Positions 24,791-36,765 of a DNA stretch of 64,000 bases are shown here, one piece after another. Under the pieces are notes generated by a model that searched no databases, was not told the DNA's origin, and saw only the letters and a program-made list of their open reading frames with translations. The stretch comes from Plotosus lineatus (lineage: Eukaryota; Chordata; Actinopteri; Siluriformes; Plotosidae): contig CM045738.1 in assembly GCA_024760905.1 (NCBI GenBank), forward strand, positions 46,158,297-46,222,296, read 5' to 3'. The position numbers and the translations under genes are program-made. Positions within the stretch are counted from its first letter, which is position 1; the number at the start of each line of letters is the position of its first letter.

Positions 24791-26209
24791 TATAATAATA
24801 ATAATAATAATAATAATAGGTCTGATGATGTACGCCTTTGCACGGTGGGCCTAGATAGGGGAAGTGTATGTTCCCTGAACTAAACGTACATCACCCAGTT
24901 AGGGCAAACCCCCCGAAGCAGGTATTCTAATGGGTTACCGAATGCCAAGAAATTGACCAAACTCCATTTTCGCAGTCCATTGAGCTTTCCTCTGGTAATA
25001 AAACCACCAATACTGGAGATGGGACTTACCCCAGGGGGAGGCAAAGAATCCATCCACGAATATCCCGGACAAAAAAAAAAAATCTAAAATCCACACTCCT
25101 TGAAGCAACTGGTTGGCCTGAAAATCCAGCTGTCAGTGGAAAGTCTCTTAAGCAACATTGGGACAATGCTAATCCAGTGTTAACCTACCTGACAGAACAG
25201 AACTTGCGTGACCAACTCCGGCGACTTAAGAGCAACATGCGCCGTGATACAGATGAACATCAGGCGCCCCTTGAAGAACACATTGCTCGGACAGCAGTTG
25301 ACCCTAAACTGCAAATACACACCTGACAGTCTGGAATCTCCTTGGAACGCTGTTCACCTTGTGTCCTATCTGTGCTTATTATCCATGAGTCTCATCAGCT
25401 TGAGTGAAAGCAGGCACCATAGGGACACTTCTCGTTTTTTTTTTTTTTTTTTTTTTTTTTTAAGGCCCGAGTCCTTAATTCCCCGATTTCTAAGACCACC
25501 TCATCTACAAATGGAAAAAATGTTTATGGCCTGCCAAACTCAACTTCTGTCCCTAAGGACTCTCTTTCTGATGCATCAAATAATCAAATTTATTTACTCA
25601 TTCGGCGTTTTTATGACAAAATTTCTGAATCTGCAATTGATAAACGAAAAACCAGTAAAAATCCTGTTTAAAAAATTTCCACAAAAATCAAATTGATAAA
25701 TTAAATGAAATAATATCAGTAACTCTTGATCAAGTTACTGTGTTCTTTGCATAAGATCAATTGTTGTGTGTATGCTGCTGCCCGAACACTTGAGGAACTC
25801 CAGCCAGTTTCCAAACCTCACGCTATTAAACTTAAAAACAACAAAAGTAAAGAAAACCGGTTTGAACAAAAATGAAAAGAAACAAGGAGAGACATCTCAT
25901 GGCTGGAGATTTGCCTTCATCTAAGTTCAGATCTAAAGGTGAGTCAATAACAAAAAGGCAAAGACAATTTGGAGAAAAGTCAAAACTAAACACAAGACAA
26001 CTAAAGAAAACATTCTCCTCCAAATTCTTGAGTCCCTTAAAGCAAAAGTTAAGATTTGGAGCGAAAGAAAAAGAAAGTAGGAAAAGAAAAACAAATTTAT
26101 AAAGCAAAACAAACTTTTCAAAATTAATGAAAAAGATTTTTCTCGGCAATTTAATACACCTTCAAGTAATAACGGCAAGAGACCTCCCATAGAATCCAAT
26201 GAGGGGTTC

Positions 26210-27665
26210 TGGAAAAAGTTGTGGTCTATACCCGGCAACTGCAGCCTTGAGGAACCATGGGTGGAAGAACATAGCCAAGCCATGTCAGAAAAAATTAACT
26301 CGCCCTCGCTGTATTTCGTTACTTCGGATTGCCTAAAGAAAACAATCAACATGTCAAAATTAAATACAGATCCAGGGCCCGATGGCATTCAGAACCGGTT
26401 TTAGAAACTGTTTCCTTGTGTCCAGCCACATCTCCTTACTACTTTCAATTCTCTAATGGACACACGAGATGTTCCTTCTTGGTTCTGCAAAGGTTGTACA
26501 ATCCTCCCAAAGAAAGGAGACTTTACAGACCCAAAAAATGACCGCCCTGTCATATGTTTGAATACCATGTACAAAATCTTCACAGGGTGTTTGACAATAT
26601 CGTGTCATCCTACTGCTCTTCCAATGAAATTATTTACAGGGAGCAGAAACGGGTGTTGGGGATGCAGGGATCAATTATTGGTCCAGAAAATGATTCTTGA
26701 AGAGGAAAAAAACTTATCATCGAAACCTCTCAGTGTGTTGGCTTGATTACAAAAAGGTGTGTGACTCTGTCCCTCATGAATGGATTCTGAGGTCTTTGTA
26801 GTCTATTGGCTGACCTGAGCAACTACTACTTCTGCTCAAGTCTTTAATGAGTTGCTGGTCAACTCCGCTTGAAATGCATTTGCAAAGGAAGGTTAAAACT
26901 TCCGAGTCTATTCCCATCAAGAGAGGAATATTCCACGGAGATTCTTTTAGTCCTTTGCTTTTTTGCCTGGCACTCAATCCATTGAGTTTCATGCTCAACA
27001 AGGAGGAGGGTCATCATCCAGGACCTCCTCAGCACAGATCCCCAACACCTCTTACTCACGTCCTCTACATGGACGGCATCAAACTGACCGCCAAAGGAGA
27101 TTCCAATTTAAAAGACCAAATTGACATTGTTGAGTCCTTTTCACAGGATATTGGAATAACATTTGGACTTGACAAATGTAATGTTCTCCACTTAAGGCGT
27201 GGCAAACCAGTCAATAATGGATTTGTTGAGTTAAGAGAGGGAGGAGTTATTGAGCACCTCGTGGAAGGCCAATCTTACACCTATTTAGGGATGCAAGTTC
27301 GAGAAAAGCTCCAGAAAGCCCACATCAAAGACAAACTACGAGCAGAGTACGAATCTCATCTCAAAAATATCTGGAGTTTGGAGCTGAACACAAGAAACAA
27401 AGTCAAAACCACAAATACTTTCGCGGTGCTTGTCCTGTCATATTGGTTTGGTATCATAGACCAGACAAAAGATGATCTCATGGGCCTTGACCGTCTTACA
27501 AGAAGGACCATGTCAGACAATCGAGCTCACCGCCCTCGCTCCTCTTTCAATCGTTTATATATGTCAATCAATTCTGGAGAGCGAGATTTGATCAATGTGG
27601 AAGTTCTTCATGATCTCACTTTTGCACATATTTATTTATCTGATGATCCTCTTAAGATAAGATAA
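26210..27665 (+). pseudogene. RLE LINE reverse transcriptase, broken in several frames
   Basis: The segments are LNTDPGPDGIQNRF near 26361-26403, DVPSWFCKGCTILPKKGDF with NDRPVICLNTMYKI at 26461-26580, then a 272-codon frame at 26847-27665. That frame has IPIKRGIFHGDSFSPLLFC at about 22-40, LYMDGIKLTA at 73-82, GLDKCNVLHLRRG and FGIIDQTKDDLMGLDRLTRR. The catalytic box expected as YMDD reads YMDG, so the second Asp is lost. The frame ends where the L2-like LINE begins. Confidence 0.78.
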
Positions 27666-28000
27666 GATAAGATACAGCTTTATTAATCTCACAATGGAGA
27701 AATTCACTGTTACAGGCTCTTGAGGTACCATCAGTAGGGGGTGCAAAAATAGATACAAATACAAACATACACACGTACATATATATTATATAAGTAAATA
27801 AATAAGTAGATACATAAATAGTATAAATTAATAAACAATAAAAGAAAAGAATGGAGCAACTTTATAGACTGGCCTATATTAAAGTGTAATGTATCTGAGG
27901 GCAGAGATGGGTTGATATGGTTCACAGTCAGTGGGGTAGATGTGGTTGATTAAAGTGCACGGGGGTTTTTATTGCACATAACCAGTATTTTCACAGACAG

Positions 28001-28813
28001 TTACAAAGTGGCGTTGTACAGTCTGATAGCGGTGGGAATGAACGACCTGCGGTAGCGCTCCTTCCTGCACTGAGGATGCCTCAGTCGTCCACTGAAGGAG
28101 CTACTCAGCTCCTCTACAGTCTGGTGCAGTGGGTGATAGATGTTGAACAGGATGGATGTGAGCTTTGCAACTATCCTCCTCTCACTCACCTCCTCCACAG
28201 AGTCCAGTGGGCAGCCGAGGACAGAGCTGGCCCTCCTGACCAGCTTGTTCAGTCTCTTTCTGTCCCGCTCTGTGCTGCCTGGGGCCCAGCAGATGGCAGC
28301 GTAGAGGATTGCAGAGGCTACCACAGAGTCATAAAATGTCCTGAGCAGAGGTCTGCATACGCCGAAGGACCTGAGTCTCCTCAGAAGATGGAGGCGACTC
28401 TGGCCCTTCTTGTACAGGGCGTTGGTGTTGTGGGACCAGTCCAGTTTATTGTTAAGGTGAACACCCAGGTACTTGAAACTGTCCACTGTCTCAATGTCCT
28501 GTCCCTGGATGTTCACTAGTAAGTGTGTGTGTGTGTGTGTTTGAGTGTTTTTCGTGAAGTCGATCACCATCTCCTTCGTCTTCCTGGTGTTCAAGCACAG
28601 GTGGTTGCGCTCACACCAGTCCACGAAGTCAATGATGACCGACCGGTACTCCAGCTCGTTCCCCTCAGACACCACGGCCCACGATGGCGGAGTCGTCCGA
28701 GAACTTCTGGAGGTGGCAGCTGTTTGTGTTATATATGAAGTCCGAGGTATAGATATTGAAAAGGAAGGGTGAGAGGACGGTGCCCTGCGGTGCCCCGTGC
28801 TGCAAACTACCAC
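28001..28813 (-). pseudogene. L2/Rex1-like LINE RT C-terminal region
   Basis: A 270-codon frame whose reliable part starts at about residue 50: IIDFVDWCERNHLCLNTRKT, FKYLGVHLNNKLDW, LLRRLRSFGVCRPLLRTFYD and ASAILYAAICWA, ending AIRLYNATL. These are hallmark thumb and C-terminal words of fish L2/Rex1-type LINEs. A (CA)n/(GT)n repeat at 28522-28545 inserts a THTHTH stretch. The first 49 residues are out of the natural frame. Confidence 0.8.
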
Positions 28814-29454
28814 CTTTGACTTACAGCGCGCAGCCGCACGTACTGTGGACGGTTGGTAAGGTAGTCAATAATCCAGGCAGCAAGATGCCCGTCCACTCCC
28901 ACGTCCTCCAGCTTCCTCGCAGACGCCGCTGGCCTGATGGTGTTGAAGGCGCTGGAGAAGTCAAAGAACATGACCCTCACAGCGCTGCCGGCGATCTCCA
29001 GGTGGGTTAGTGCCCGCTGCAGAAGGTAGATGACGGCGTCTTCTACTCCGATGTTGGGCCTGTAGGCAAACTGCAGCGGGTCTAGGTGGGGCTCACCATA
29101 GAGCGGAGGTGTTCAAGGAGGAGCCTTTCCATGGTCTTAATGAGGTGGGAGGTCAGGCGACAGGTCTGTAGTGGGCTGGTTCCTTCGCTTGTGCTGTTTT
29201 GGGAACCGGAACCACACAGGAGGTCTTCCATAGGACGGAACCTTCTCCAGGCTGAGGCTCAGGTTGTACAGGTAGCATAGTACCCCACAGAGCTGGTCTG
29301 CGCAGGTCCTCAGCAACCTGGGACTGATGCCATCAGGTCCTTCAGATTTCCTCTGATTTAGTCGCCTCAGCTGTCTCCTCACCTGGTCTGATGTGAGGGA
29401 GAGGGGGCTGGTGTGGGCTGCAGAGGAGGGGATGTGTCTGTCGGGCTGTAGCAG

Positions 29455-30024
29455 TCAAGTGAAGTTGGCCTGGGAGGGGGAGGTGTCAGCTGGTCTGGAG
29501 ACGTGTGAAGAGGAGGGGAACGGGAGGGGTGCAGAGGGGAGGGGAGAATCAAACCTGTTGAAGTAACAGTTTAGTTCATCCGCCCAGCGCTGGTCACCAT
29601 CAGCTGTCCCTCTGACACTCTGCCCAAATCCAGACATGGTCTTTAGTCCTCTCCAGACGTCCCGCACGTTGTTCTGAGCCAGCTTCTCCTCCATCTTCTT
29701 CCCATAGTCCTTCTTTGCCCTCCTGATCCTCCACTGGAGCTCACGCTGGACCTTCTTCTGCTCCTCTCTGTCCCCCGAGATGAAAGCCCTCTTTTTCTTG
29801 TTCAGGAGGACTTTAAGCTCAGGGGTGACCCATGGGTGGTTGTTGGAGAAGCACCGTACCCTCCGTGTTGGCACAGTGCTGTCCACGCAGAAGTTCATGT
29901 AATCAGTGATACAGTGTGTGAGGCCGTCGATGTCATCACCAAAGGAGTTACAGAGCATGCTCCAGTCTGTGGTCTGGAAACAGTCCCTAAGCCTCTCATT
30001 GGTCTCCTCGGTCCACACTTTCAC
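29455..30024 (-). pseudogene. L2/Rex1-like LINE linker region ORF
   Basis: A 189-codon frame: VWTEETNERLRDCFQTTDWS, FCVDSTVPTRRVRCFSNNHPW, ELKVLLNKKKRAF and RWADELNCYFNRFDSP. This is the domain between endonuclease and RT in jockey-superfamily LINEs. It is separated from the RT start at 29382 by a frame change. Confidence 0.8.
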
Positions 30025-30150
30025 AGACCTCTTCTGTGCAGGTTCCTTCCACTTTCACAGCTACTTCAAACGTGCAAGGGTTGTTGCCCAGAATCTCAAC
30101 TCTGCTCTTGATTGTGTTGATGGCGAGGTACTGCTGGACGGTACATCAGT

Positions 30151-30850
30151 GTGTGTGTCGACCAGGTGAAGTCATTTACAAAATCAGCTCCGAGTCGCCA
30201 TTTTAAGGAGCAACTTTCTGCAAAGCCATTACATCACTTTTACGTGCAGTGTGTTGAACAGAACAGTAATCCAACTGACTTCTTCATCTGGATGAAGTCG
30301 GCTGATCTCAAAAGTGTAACCGAAGGCTTTCTTTATGCCGCTCAGGACCAGTCCCTTCCGACATGCAATCGCCAATGTAATATTTTAAGGGAAACCGTCA
30401 ATCTCAAATGTAGATTGTGTAATGAATTTAGTGAAACTGTTCAACACCTGGTCAGTAGTTGTCCTGCTTTGGCACAAATGTCTTACTTGAAAAGACATGA
30501 TAGCCTGGAACGCTCATTTTACTACCGTCTTCGTCATGCTTGTGGCTTTGACTCAGAGGTTCACCCATGGTACGACCCTGATCATATCCAGGACATCATT
30601 TTTCATGAGGATTTTAAGCTTCTATGGAAACGGCCCATTCACAGTCTGAGGAAGATTGAAGCCAATAAACCTGATCTTGTTCCGTTTGACAAAATCAATG
30701 AAATTATTAATATTATTGAATTTTCTGTTCCTTTTGACAGCAGTGTGATTGGCAAGATTCAGAAAAAACATGCAAAATACGCAGACCTCACCTACGAAAT
30801 GTCTCACTTGATCCAAATTACTCAGTGGGTTTGTGCTCCCAGAGTGCTCT
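30151..30850 (+). pseudogene. RLE LINE zinc knuckle and restriction-like endonuclease
   Basis: A frame with C-x2-C-x8-H-x4-C at residues 87-104 (CRLCNEFSETVQHLVSSC), YLKRHDSLERSFYYRLR at 112-128, and the endonuclease core KPDLVPFDK at 173-181, IIEFSVPFD at 188-196 and the Lys-rich KIQKKHAKYADL at 202-213. It is the second half of the LINE that starts near 24.8 kb, displaced by the L2-like insertion. The host LINE probably resumes already at about 30045 (SYFKRARVVAQNLNSAL in another frame). Confidence 0.8.
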
Positions 30851-30951
30851 TGTTGAATTTTAAAGTTTATTTGTTTATAATAATGAGCCCAATAATTATT
30901 AGTCGATTGGTAATCAGCTTATTTTGAATTATGAAAACACCATCATTTTTT

Positions 30952-31315
30952 AATTGCAGTGGTGGTCTAGTGGTATAAGGTGCCGGATCGCTGATCCAAA
31001 GGTTGGGGGTTCGAGTCCCACTCTCCACAAGGTTGCCCCTGCCCCCCCCCCCCCCCCCCAGTGCAGCTAACTGGGTTATCAAAGGCCGACCATGTCTCTC
31101 ACTGGTGTGAGGCATGTAAAAGAACCATTGCTGACTTTCGACAAGAGCAGGCTGCAAAGCCGTCAGTGTGTTTCCGCCCTGTGATGGCCTGATGAGCTGT
31201 CCAAGGTGTACTCTGCCCTCGCCCTGAGTTGGCTGGGATGGGCACCAGCCTCCCCGCGACCCTAATTAGGATGAAGCGGTTACAGAAAATGAACTGATGA
31301 TGATGATGATGAAGA
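30952..31315 (+). mobile_element. SINE A, L2-tail type, complete
   Basis: tRNA-like head (GCAGTGGTGGTCTAGTGGTA, box B GGTTCGAGTCC), a C16 run, body (CAGCTAACTGGGTTATCAAA), L2-type tail (GACCCTAATTAGGATGAAGC, GGTTACAGAAAATGAA) and (GAT)n end. Flanked by ACCATCATTTTTT at 30939-30951 and 31316-31328. Confidence 0.87.
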
Positions 31316-31328
31316 ACCATCATTTTTT

Positions 31329-32145
31329 TTGATGAAAATAAGCATTACGATGAACAGTATTGTATTGATTTGTTGGGGTTTTTTCCAAAAAAAAAAAAAA
31401 AAGACAGATTCAGATTTCATCCTGAGAGGTTTTTTATTTTGTATTTTTTTCCTGGTACCTGTACTTCTGAATGGATGCTGGAAACCCATCCTTGTATTTT
31501 GCATAGGTCTCTACTACTGAGTTTGGACCAGTGCCTACACAGACAGGATAAAAAAAAAACTCAGCTAATCACAAAAAGCAAAACAAAAAAAATAAAAACA
31601 AACAAACAAAAAAACCCAACCCATGCACAAGAGAGAAAGGCACGATCACCATGTCAGATACATTATTCCTTTTTAATAAATTCTATTTGTGGTTTTTTGT
31701 GTTTTTTTTTTTTGAAAGGGGGTGTATGTTTCAGAGAGGATAACCCTCGTGAAGGTAAACCCCGACATACAGAAAAAGCTGCCATAGTTTCAGGGCACAA
31801 GAACCAAACAGAAGCGCGCAGGCTTGCTGTTTGATGGTCCACCCCCTTAATTTTTCACAATATAATAAATCGTGAAGATAAACAGTGAATATAACGAAAA
31901 AAAAAAATCATCTAATCATTAGGGAAAATACAAGCACATATAATATATATATATCTATTTTTAGATTTTTAGTTAGTTTATCAGAATATTTGTTTTGTTT
32001 GTTTTTTATTATTATTATTATTATTGACCTGCCCTGTCTAGGTTCTTACATCACACTAGATACACAGTCAAATAAACCCCAAGCTGAACTGAGGTGTAAT
32101 AAACTGCTCCCTATAGCCACATACATTTCATAATTCATGTGCACG
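31329..32145. other. AT-rich DNA, nothing recognised
   Basis: Homopolymer A and T runs and an (ATT)n at about 32004-32024. No coding sequence or repeat end identified. Confidence 0.45.
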
Positions 32146-32146
32146 A

Positions 32147-32149
<3 letters not shown>

Positions 32150-32205
<56 letters not shown>
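32150..32205. repeat. (CA)28 microsatellite
   Basis: Uninterrupted CA units. Confidence 0.95.
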
Positions 32206-32208
<3 letters not shown>

Positions 32209-32406
32209 GAAAAAAAAACAATAATAATTAGACGTTAAGAAAGAGAATGTGTTGGAGGATAAAAAAGTAGATGTAAAATAAACAGTGATGGATGTGTGTA
32301 CAGAGTGGATGAGCTCATAACTCTCATTAGTTTTAATTGCTGTGCATGATACAGCTTTTGTTCTGTACAGACTGGCACAGTAGTTGAAAAGCACCATGTT
32401 GGTCAA

Positions 32407-32973
32407 AGGAACACACCCAGGTAGCAACCTGATGTGAACTCAGTGTCTATTTTATGTTGGAAAGTTGGACCATCCCCTACCTCACAATGTTGCTTAAATG
32501 TTGGCAAAGGTGAGATTTTCCTTTTATTTACACTGGTCTAAATTGATGTTGCACCAATGTTGGAACAAAGAATAACATATCTGCCAAGGCACACTTGTAT
32601 AATAACGCTTCCAGAATTTCACCAACACTGGGTAAGTAGATTTAAAGGTGACTTCTAGCTGTCGTTAGTTGCCCAGGGTTAGCCCAAAGTGTAAAAATTA
32701 TTTTGGGCTGTATATGGCACCCAGGTGGTGACCCAGTGGAATTGTATACCAGTTGCCCATCTTTGGCAAAGTTGAGTGAGACGGTGGCTGAAGGTCTGTC
32801 AACCTCAGTGGAGCAATGTTGGGCCCAATACAAATTCAATACACACCCAACATTGGGCCAACCACAGCTAAATGAATTTGAAAAATATTTTGTCAAATCT
32901 GGCAGCCCCATGTTGGCCCAATAGACAAAAATACCATATGCCAACATCGGCACAATTTCAGTTTGTTACCTGG
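32407..32973. mobile_element. TIR element with GTTGGCCCAA words
   Basis: The left end CCAGGTAGCAACCTGATG and the right end, inverted, CCAGGTAACAAACTG match. Inside, the words (T)GTTGGCCCAA and CAACATTGGGCC recur in both directions (32817, 32850, 32912). No transposase. It resembles a fish MITE built on this word, but the superfamily is not assigned. Confidence 0.5.
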
Positions 32974-32979
32974 CCAGGA

Positions 32980-33935
32980 ACTGCCCTAGTTTTTCGAGAT
33001 GTCCTAAATTACCCACCTCTGACATTCATCCATCAAGAATAAAAAATAATGTGCATACTATTTATTTGATATGAGTGAAAAATTAAATATAAGGAAGAAA
33101 ATAAAGGAATATATATAAATATATTATTTTGTTAATAAATGTTCTTTACGTTACATTACGCTGACAGTGCAGACCTTCGCTGCGGTCATGTTATGACTAA
33201 ATATCCCATTAAATGCGTGTACTATAACATAATAAAAGGAACAGAAGTAGATTTTCAGGTACACCCTTATTTCCCAAAAATGCTGATCAACCCACATTAT
33301 GGGTCCTAAAACATTTAGGAGGAAAAAAAAAAAAGAAAAAAATTGGAACACTTCTACATGTTCAACTTATTTTTGTAAAGATGTTTTCAATAAACGGTGA
33401 CATCATTCAGATAAAACACGCATCACTCCAACACTGTACTGTAAAGAGATGTGCATTATATGTACATATCATACGTGAATGTGAATAATTTAAAATAGTT
33501 TGTTTTACGACTCATGCACATCGACATCACCCTCTCACTCATCGCGGTACTAGAAATTAAACAAATAAAATCACACACAAAAACTAGTCAGCCTAAAAAG
33601 GCAGTGCAAACATACATCCAAGTCGAATTATACAAACAGTCCAATATGTTCAGCACCATAGTTAAATCTAATCAGCATTGACGATACGCATGTACGCCAT
33701 AGCACCACACAGAGGATCCCGTGGAGGAACGTAACACTGAGTGATGGATGGAGGAGGATGGATTCTGTCCATTGACATGCTTGTGTGTGCGCGTCTTTCC
33801 ATTGAACTCGTCGACTTGCCTACACTGACATACACACTGAAACACAAAGATCTCATCTTTCTCACACACAGGAGTTGGAAAACGTCCCAGTGATAAAATT
33901 TGTTTACAAGATGAGATGCCCAAATTTTGTATTTC
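32980..33935. other. Unassigned intergenic DNA
   Basis: AT-rich. No exon of a recognised gene and no clear repeat termini. Region 33660-33900 is less AT-rich but its open frames show no known domain. Confidence 0.45.
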
Positions 33936-33936
33936 T

Positions 33937-33938
<2 letters not shown>

Positions 33939-33998
<60 letters not shown>
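33939..33998. repeat. (AC)30 microsatellite
   Basis: Uninterrupted AC units. Confidence 0.95.
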
Positions 33999-34001
<3 letters not shown>

Positions 34002-34079
34002 ATCTAAACCAGTCATAACACAAAGAAATAGCTTGTTTTTTTAAAAGAGTACATTTTCTCTTACATGGCTAATGCAAGT

Positions 34080-34233
34080 AGCTAACAAGTAGTGAGTGAG
34101 TCCGTATGTGGCCTGGCGAACCATACGGTAGATCATTGCCATGACAATCCCCGTATGAGCATCATTCAAGCTTCAGGGATCGACGTCCAGTCCTCGTGAT
34201 TGGATGTAGACGTAGAGAGAGAGCTAACAAGTA
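34080..34233. repeat. 130-bp insert between 12-bp direct repeats
   Basis: AGCTAACAAGTA occurs at 34080-34091 and again at 34222-34233. The DNA between contains a 7-bp perfect hairpin (CCGTATG at 34102-34108 with CATACGG at 34122-34128) and ends with GAGAGAGAG. This has the form of a short retroposed insert with target-site duplication. The source is unknown. Confidence 0.45.
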
Positions 34234-34317
34234 ATGAAGGCCCATCCCATGTGTCTGCTGTGACACAGATAAAAAGCTGTGACGTTTCAGATGTACATAG
34301 TCGCCTAGAAAGCGTGT

Positions 34318-34567
34318 GGGGCTGGTGGTGTAGTGGTTAGGGTGCCAGGCTCTTGATCAGGAGGTTGTGTGTTTGAATCCCACAAGTGTGCCTCTGTTCA
34401 CCCAGCAGGATAAATGGGAACCAGTAAAAATACTGGGAAGGTAACCAGCAATGGACTAGCGTCCCATCCAAGATGAGTTGAACCCCTGGTAACTTCACGC
34501 TACAGAAACCGGGAATAAACACCGGCCTGATGAGCCCGCTAGGCTCGGGTGCAAAAAGCCCAACCAT
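34318..34567 (+). mobile_element. tRNA-derived SINE, family C
   Basis: Head GGGGCTGGTGGTGTAGTGG, box B GTGTTTGAATCCC, a short deletion after box B relative to other copies, then TTCACCCAGCAGGATAAATG, GACTAGCGTCCCATCC and CCTGATGAGCCCGCTAGGCTC. Confidence 0.75.
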
Positions 34568-35267
34568 GTGGAATTGCTATTGCTATTGCTTTTTGAGCTC
34601 AATTTTCTCGGCCATGTCGTCTCTTTCTGTTCACCAGCTGGTTCTCACATAATGAGAAGGTAAAGCTTCCTCTGAGATATTTTTGTTTCGTCTGAGACAC
34701 CACAGTGTTTATTAATCTATACACTACATCAGTGAAGCTGAACACCTTCAGAAAAGTGTGATATCAGCTGCTTTCCTCTTTATTTCCAACCTGAGAGGAT
34801 GACCAATTTTGCTGGTTTTGCTCTCAGCATCACATAATAAAATTGAGCTTACGATCTCATGTCAATCAGGTGAATTTCATAAACTTGTTAGCAACATTAG
34901 CATTAGAAAGCAAATACGTAATCTTACGTAATCAAACAAGAAATCCCATTTAGTCCAGCCCGGTTGTCTCAGTAATGTTTATCGCTGATCGTTCTTTGCT
35001 CACAGGGACGCATTTCTGAGAGCAAGATAAAAAAGAAAAATTTACTCGATCTAATATCATGGTGTAACATGAGGATGGATTAGAAGATTTCAAGATCTTC
35101 TGGGCCTATGAATATGATCACAGTGCGTTTCTACTTCACGAAGCTTTGGGTTTTAAATGCAGGTCTGACACTGAGAACGGCGTGGAAGACCAAAGGACCA
35201 AGAGTCTGAGGCAATTTGAAAATAACATGATTTAAACTTTCAAACAAAGCACAATAAATGGAGGCTG
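34568..35267. other. Unassigned intergenic DNA
   Basis: No gene or repeat ends recognised over 700 nt. Confidence 0.45.
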
Positions 35268-35565
35268 CGCAGTCATGGCCTGATGGTAAAGGTGCTGGAT
35301 CACTGATCCTAAGTTTGGGAGAACAAGCCCCACTTTCACCGGCCATGTCTCTCACTGTCTGTGGTGTGAGAAAAAGAACTAGCTAGTGCTGCTGACTTTC
35401 AACAAGAGTAGCTGCATAGCCGTCAGCATGTTTCTTCCCTGCGATGGCCGGGCGAGCTGTCCAGGGTGTACTCTGTCCTTGCCCAGAGTTGGCTGGGATG
35501 GGCGACAGCCTCCCAGTGATTATAATTAGAATTAAGTGGTTACAGAAAATGAACTGAACATAATA
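35268..35565 (+). mobile_element. SINE A, L2-tail type, diverged
   Basis: Head GCAGTCATGGCCTGATGGTA, a reduced centre (CGGCCATGTCTCTCACTG), then CGATGGCCGGGCGAGCTGTC and the tail AATTAGAATTAAGTGGTTAC. It lacks part of the box B to centre segment found in other copies. Confidence 0.7.
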
Positions 35566-35569
35566 AATA

Positions 35570-36345
35570 GTTGTTTCTTGTCATATTGTCTCTTACAGGA
35601 GATTACATCACCATCTAGAGGTGCAACAGTTTATTGTTTCCTGAAAACTGTGGGATGAAAGAATTTGAATCCGCAGCCTATTCACATCACCTTGGTGACA
35701 CCAAATTTGATGGGAGGACTTGCACAATCAGGTTCTTGTGTCGTTTATTTGTTCTGTCTCCCCTACAGACCGCAGTACAATTCCATTATCCTTGTCTGAC
35801 ACCTTCTATACCCCACCACAACCTGTAACCCAAGGCAGCCTAACTTTGGCTCTGATAAACGCTAAATGATGTTGTTATATTCCTCTTTCGGAAATGGACA
35901 TTGCTCAAAAGTGACTGCAAATGTTTGGCTAGCAAGCTTACAAATAATTAGACGAGATTCCTGAAACTAGCAGAGATTCAATAAATATATATCTAGTTGT
36001 CGAATTTAGCACCAGCTTGTTAGCATTGGCTAGCATTACATGCATTATTAGCGTAACATAACTTTGAAAAAAAACAAAAAACAACCCAAGAATAATTTAT
36101 TGCATGCTGTGCCTCCACACACGTTATACGTCACTGCTGTGGAACATCTAACTTCTCACATAGCTTGCAGCTTTAGTGACACGAGCAACTACCTTTCTTC
36201 GGGATAGATATTTTCAGATACGTATACACTTGTAATAGGATTCTTATTTAAAAGTTGATGTACATTTTTTGTGCAGTGGTTGAAGAAATTTTGTCTCAAG
36301 ACAGTTTTAAGTATTTGAAAAGTAAATTGACAATTTCTTTTTTCA
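35570..36345. other. Unassigned intergenic DNA
   Basis: AT-rich sequence. Short words of other repeats occur, but no element can be delimited. Confidence 0.4.
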
Positions 36346-36349
36346 TATT

Positions 36350-36765
36350 TACCCTTATTATCCAATTCCCACATGTGAAGTGTTGCCTTTCCACTCACAC
36401 AACCACCACCAAACAGGGAGGGGCTTAAGAATACACATGATCCCTCCATGGCATGCGATGCTTTGACCTGCCTCTTCATGAACTGCTGCGCATGCAGTAT
36501 TTGGAGGGGAAACAACACACTCGTAGGTAAAGCTCTATCCGCGCCCCCTTTGTACTATGACCTCACAGTTTCACATGACTGGCTGGTGATTTGAGTAAGC
36601 GACAGGGAAGTGAGCGTATGCCATCCCTCCCTCCCGAGAGCGCAGGGCCAATTAGCTCCCATGAACTCCTGGTCACGGATTCCTGCAGCATTAACCTGGA
36701 TGCCAAACAGTGATATTCAGGTTGATCGTCATGCACCTTATCTATGCGCCACTCTGTAGCCAACA
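36350..36765 (-). mobile_element. tRNA-derived SINE, family D, diverged copy
   Basis: Minus strand: TTGGCTACAGAGTGGCGCAT head, then GGAGCTAATTGGCCCTGCGC and GGGATGGCATACGCTCACTT, as in the copy at 4255-4563. The box B equivalent is eroded. Confidence 0.55.

Larger units (their letters stand above)
27654..30035 (-). mobile_element. L2/Rex1-like LINE, 5'-truncated, inserted in the RLE LINE
   Basis: Minus strand. The 3' end at 27654-27720 has TTAATAAAGCTGTATCTTATC repeats (GATAA units on the plus strand). The coding parts, right to left, are an EN-RT linker region (29455-30024), RT start (29137-29382), RT core around 28690 with the intact FSDDSAIVG box, and RT thumb and C-terminus (28001-28600). 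Frameshifts separate them. The 5' boundary at about 30035 is where the host LINE resumes. A second 3' end of this family is at 57286-57840. Confidence 0.82.
24795..30950 (+). mobile_element. RLE-type LINE (R4/NeSL/Rex6-like), interrupted
   Basis: Plus-strand non-LTR retrotransposon starting just after an (AAT)8 run. Its 5' region is at about 24820-26300, the RT at about 26300-27650, and the zinc knuckle and restriction-like endonuclease at 30151-30850. Between 27654 and about 30035 an L2/Rex1-like LINE has inserted on the opposite strand. Frameshifts and stops are frequent. A T24 run at 25438-25461 also interrupts it. The clade is from recalled motif style and is tentative. Confidence 0.75.
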
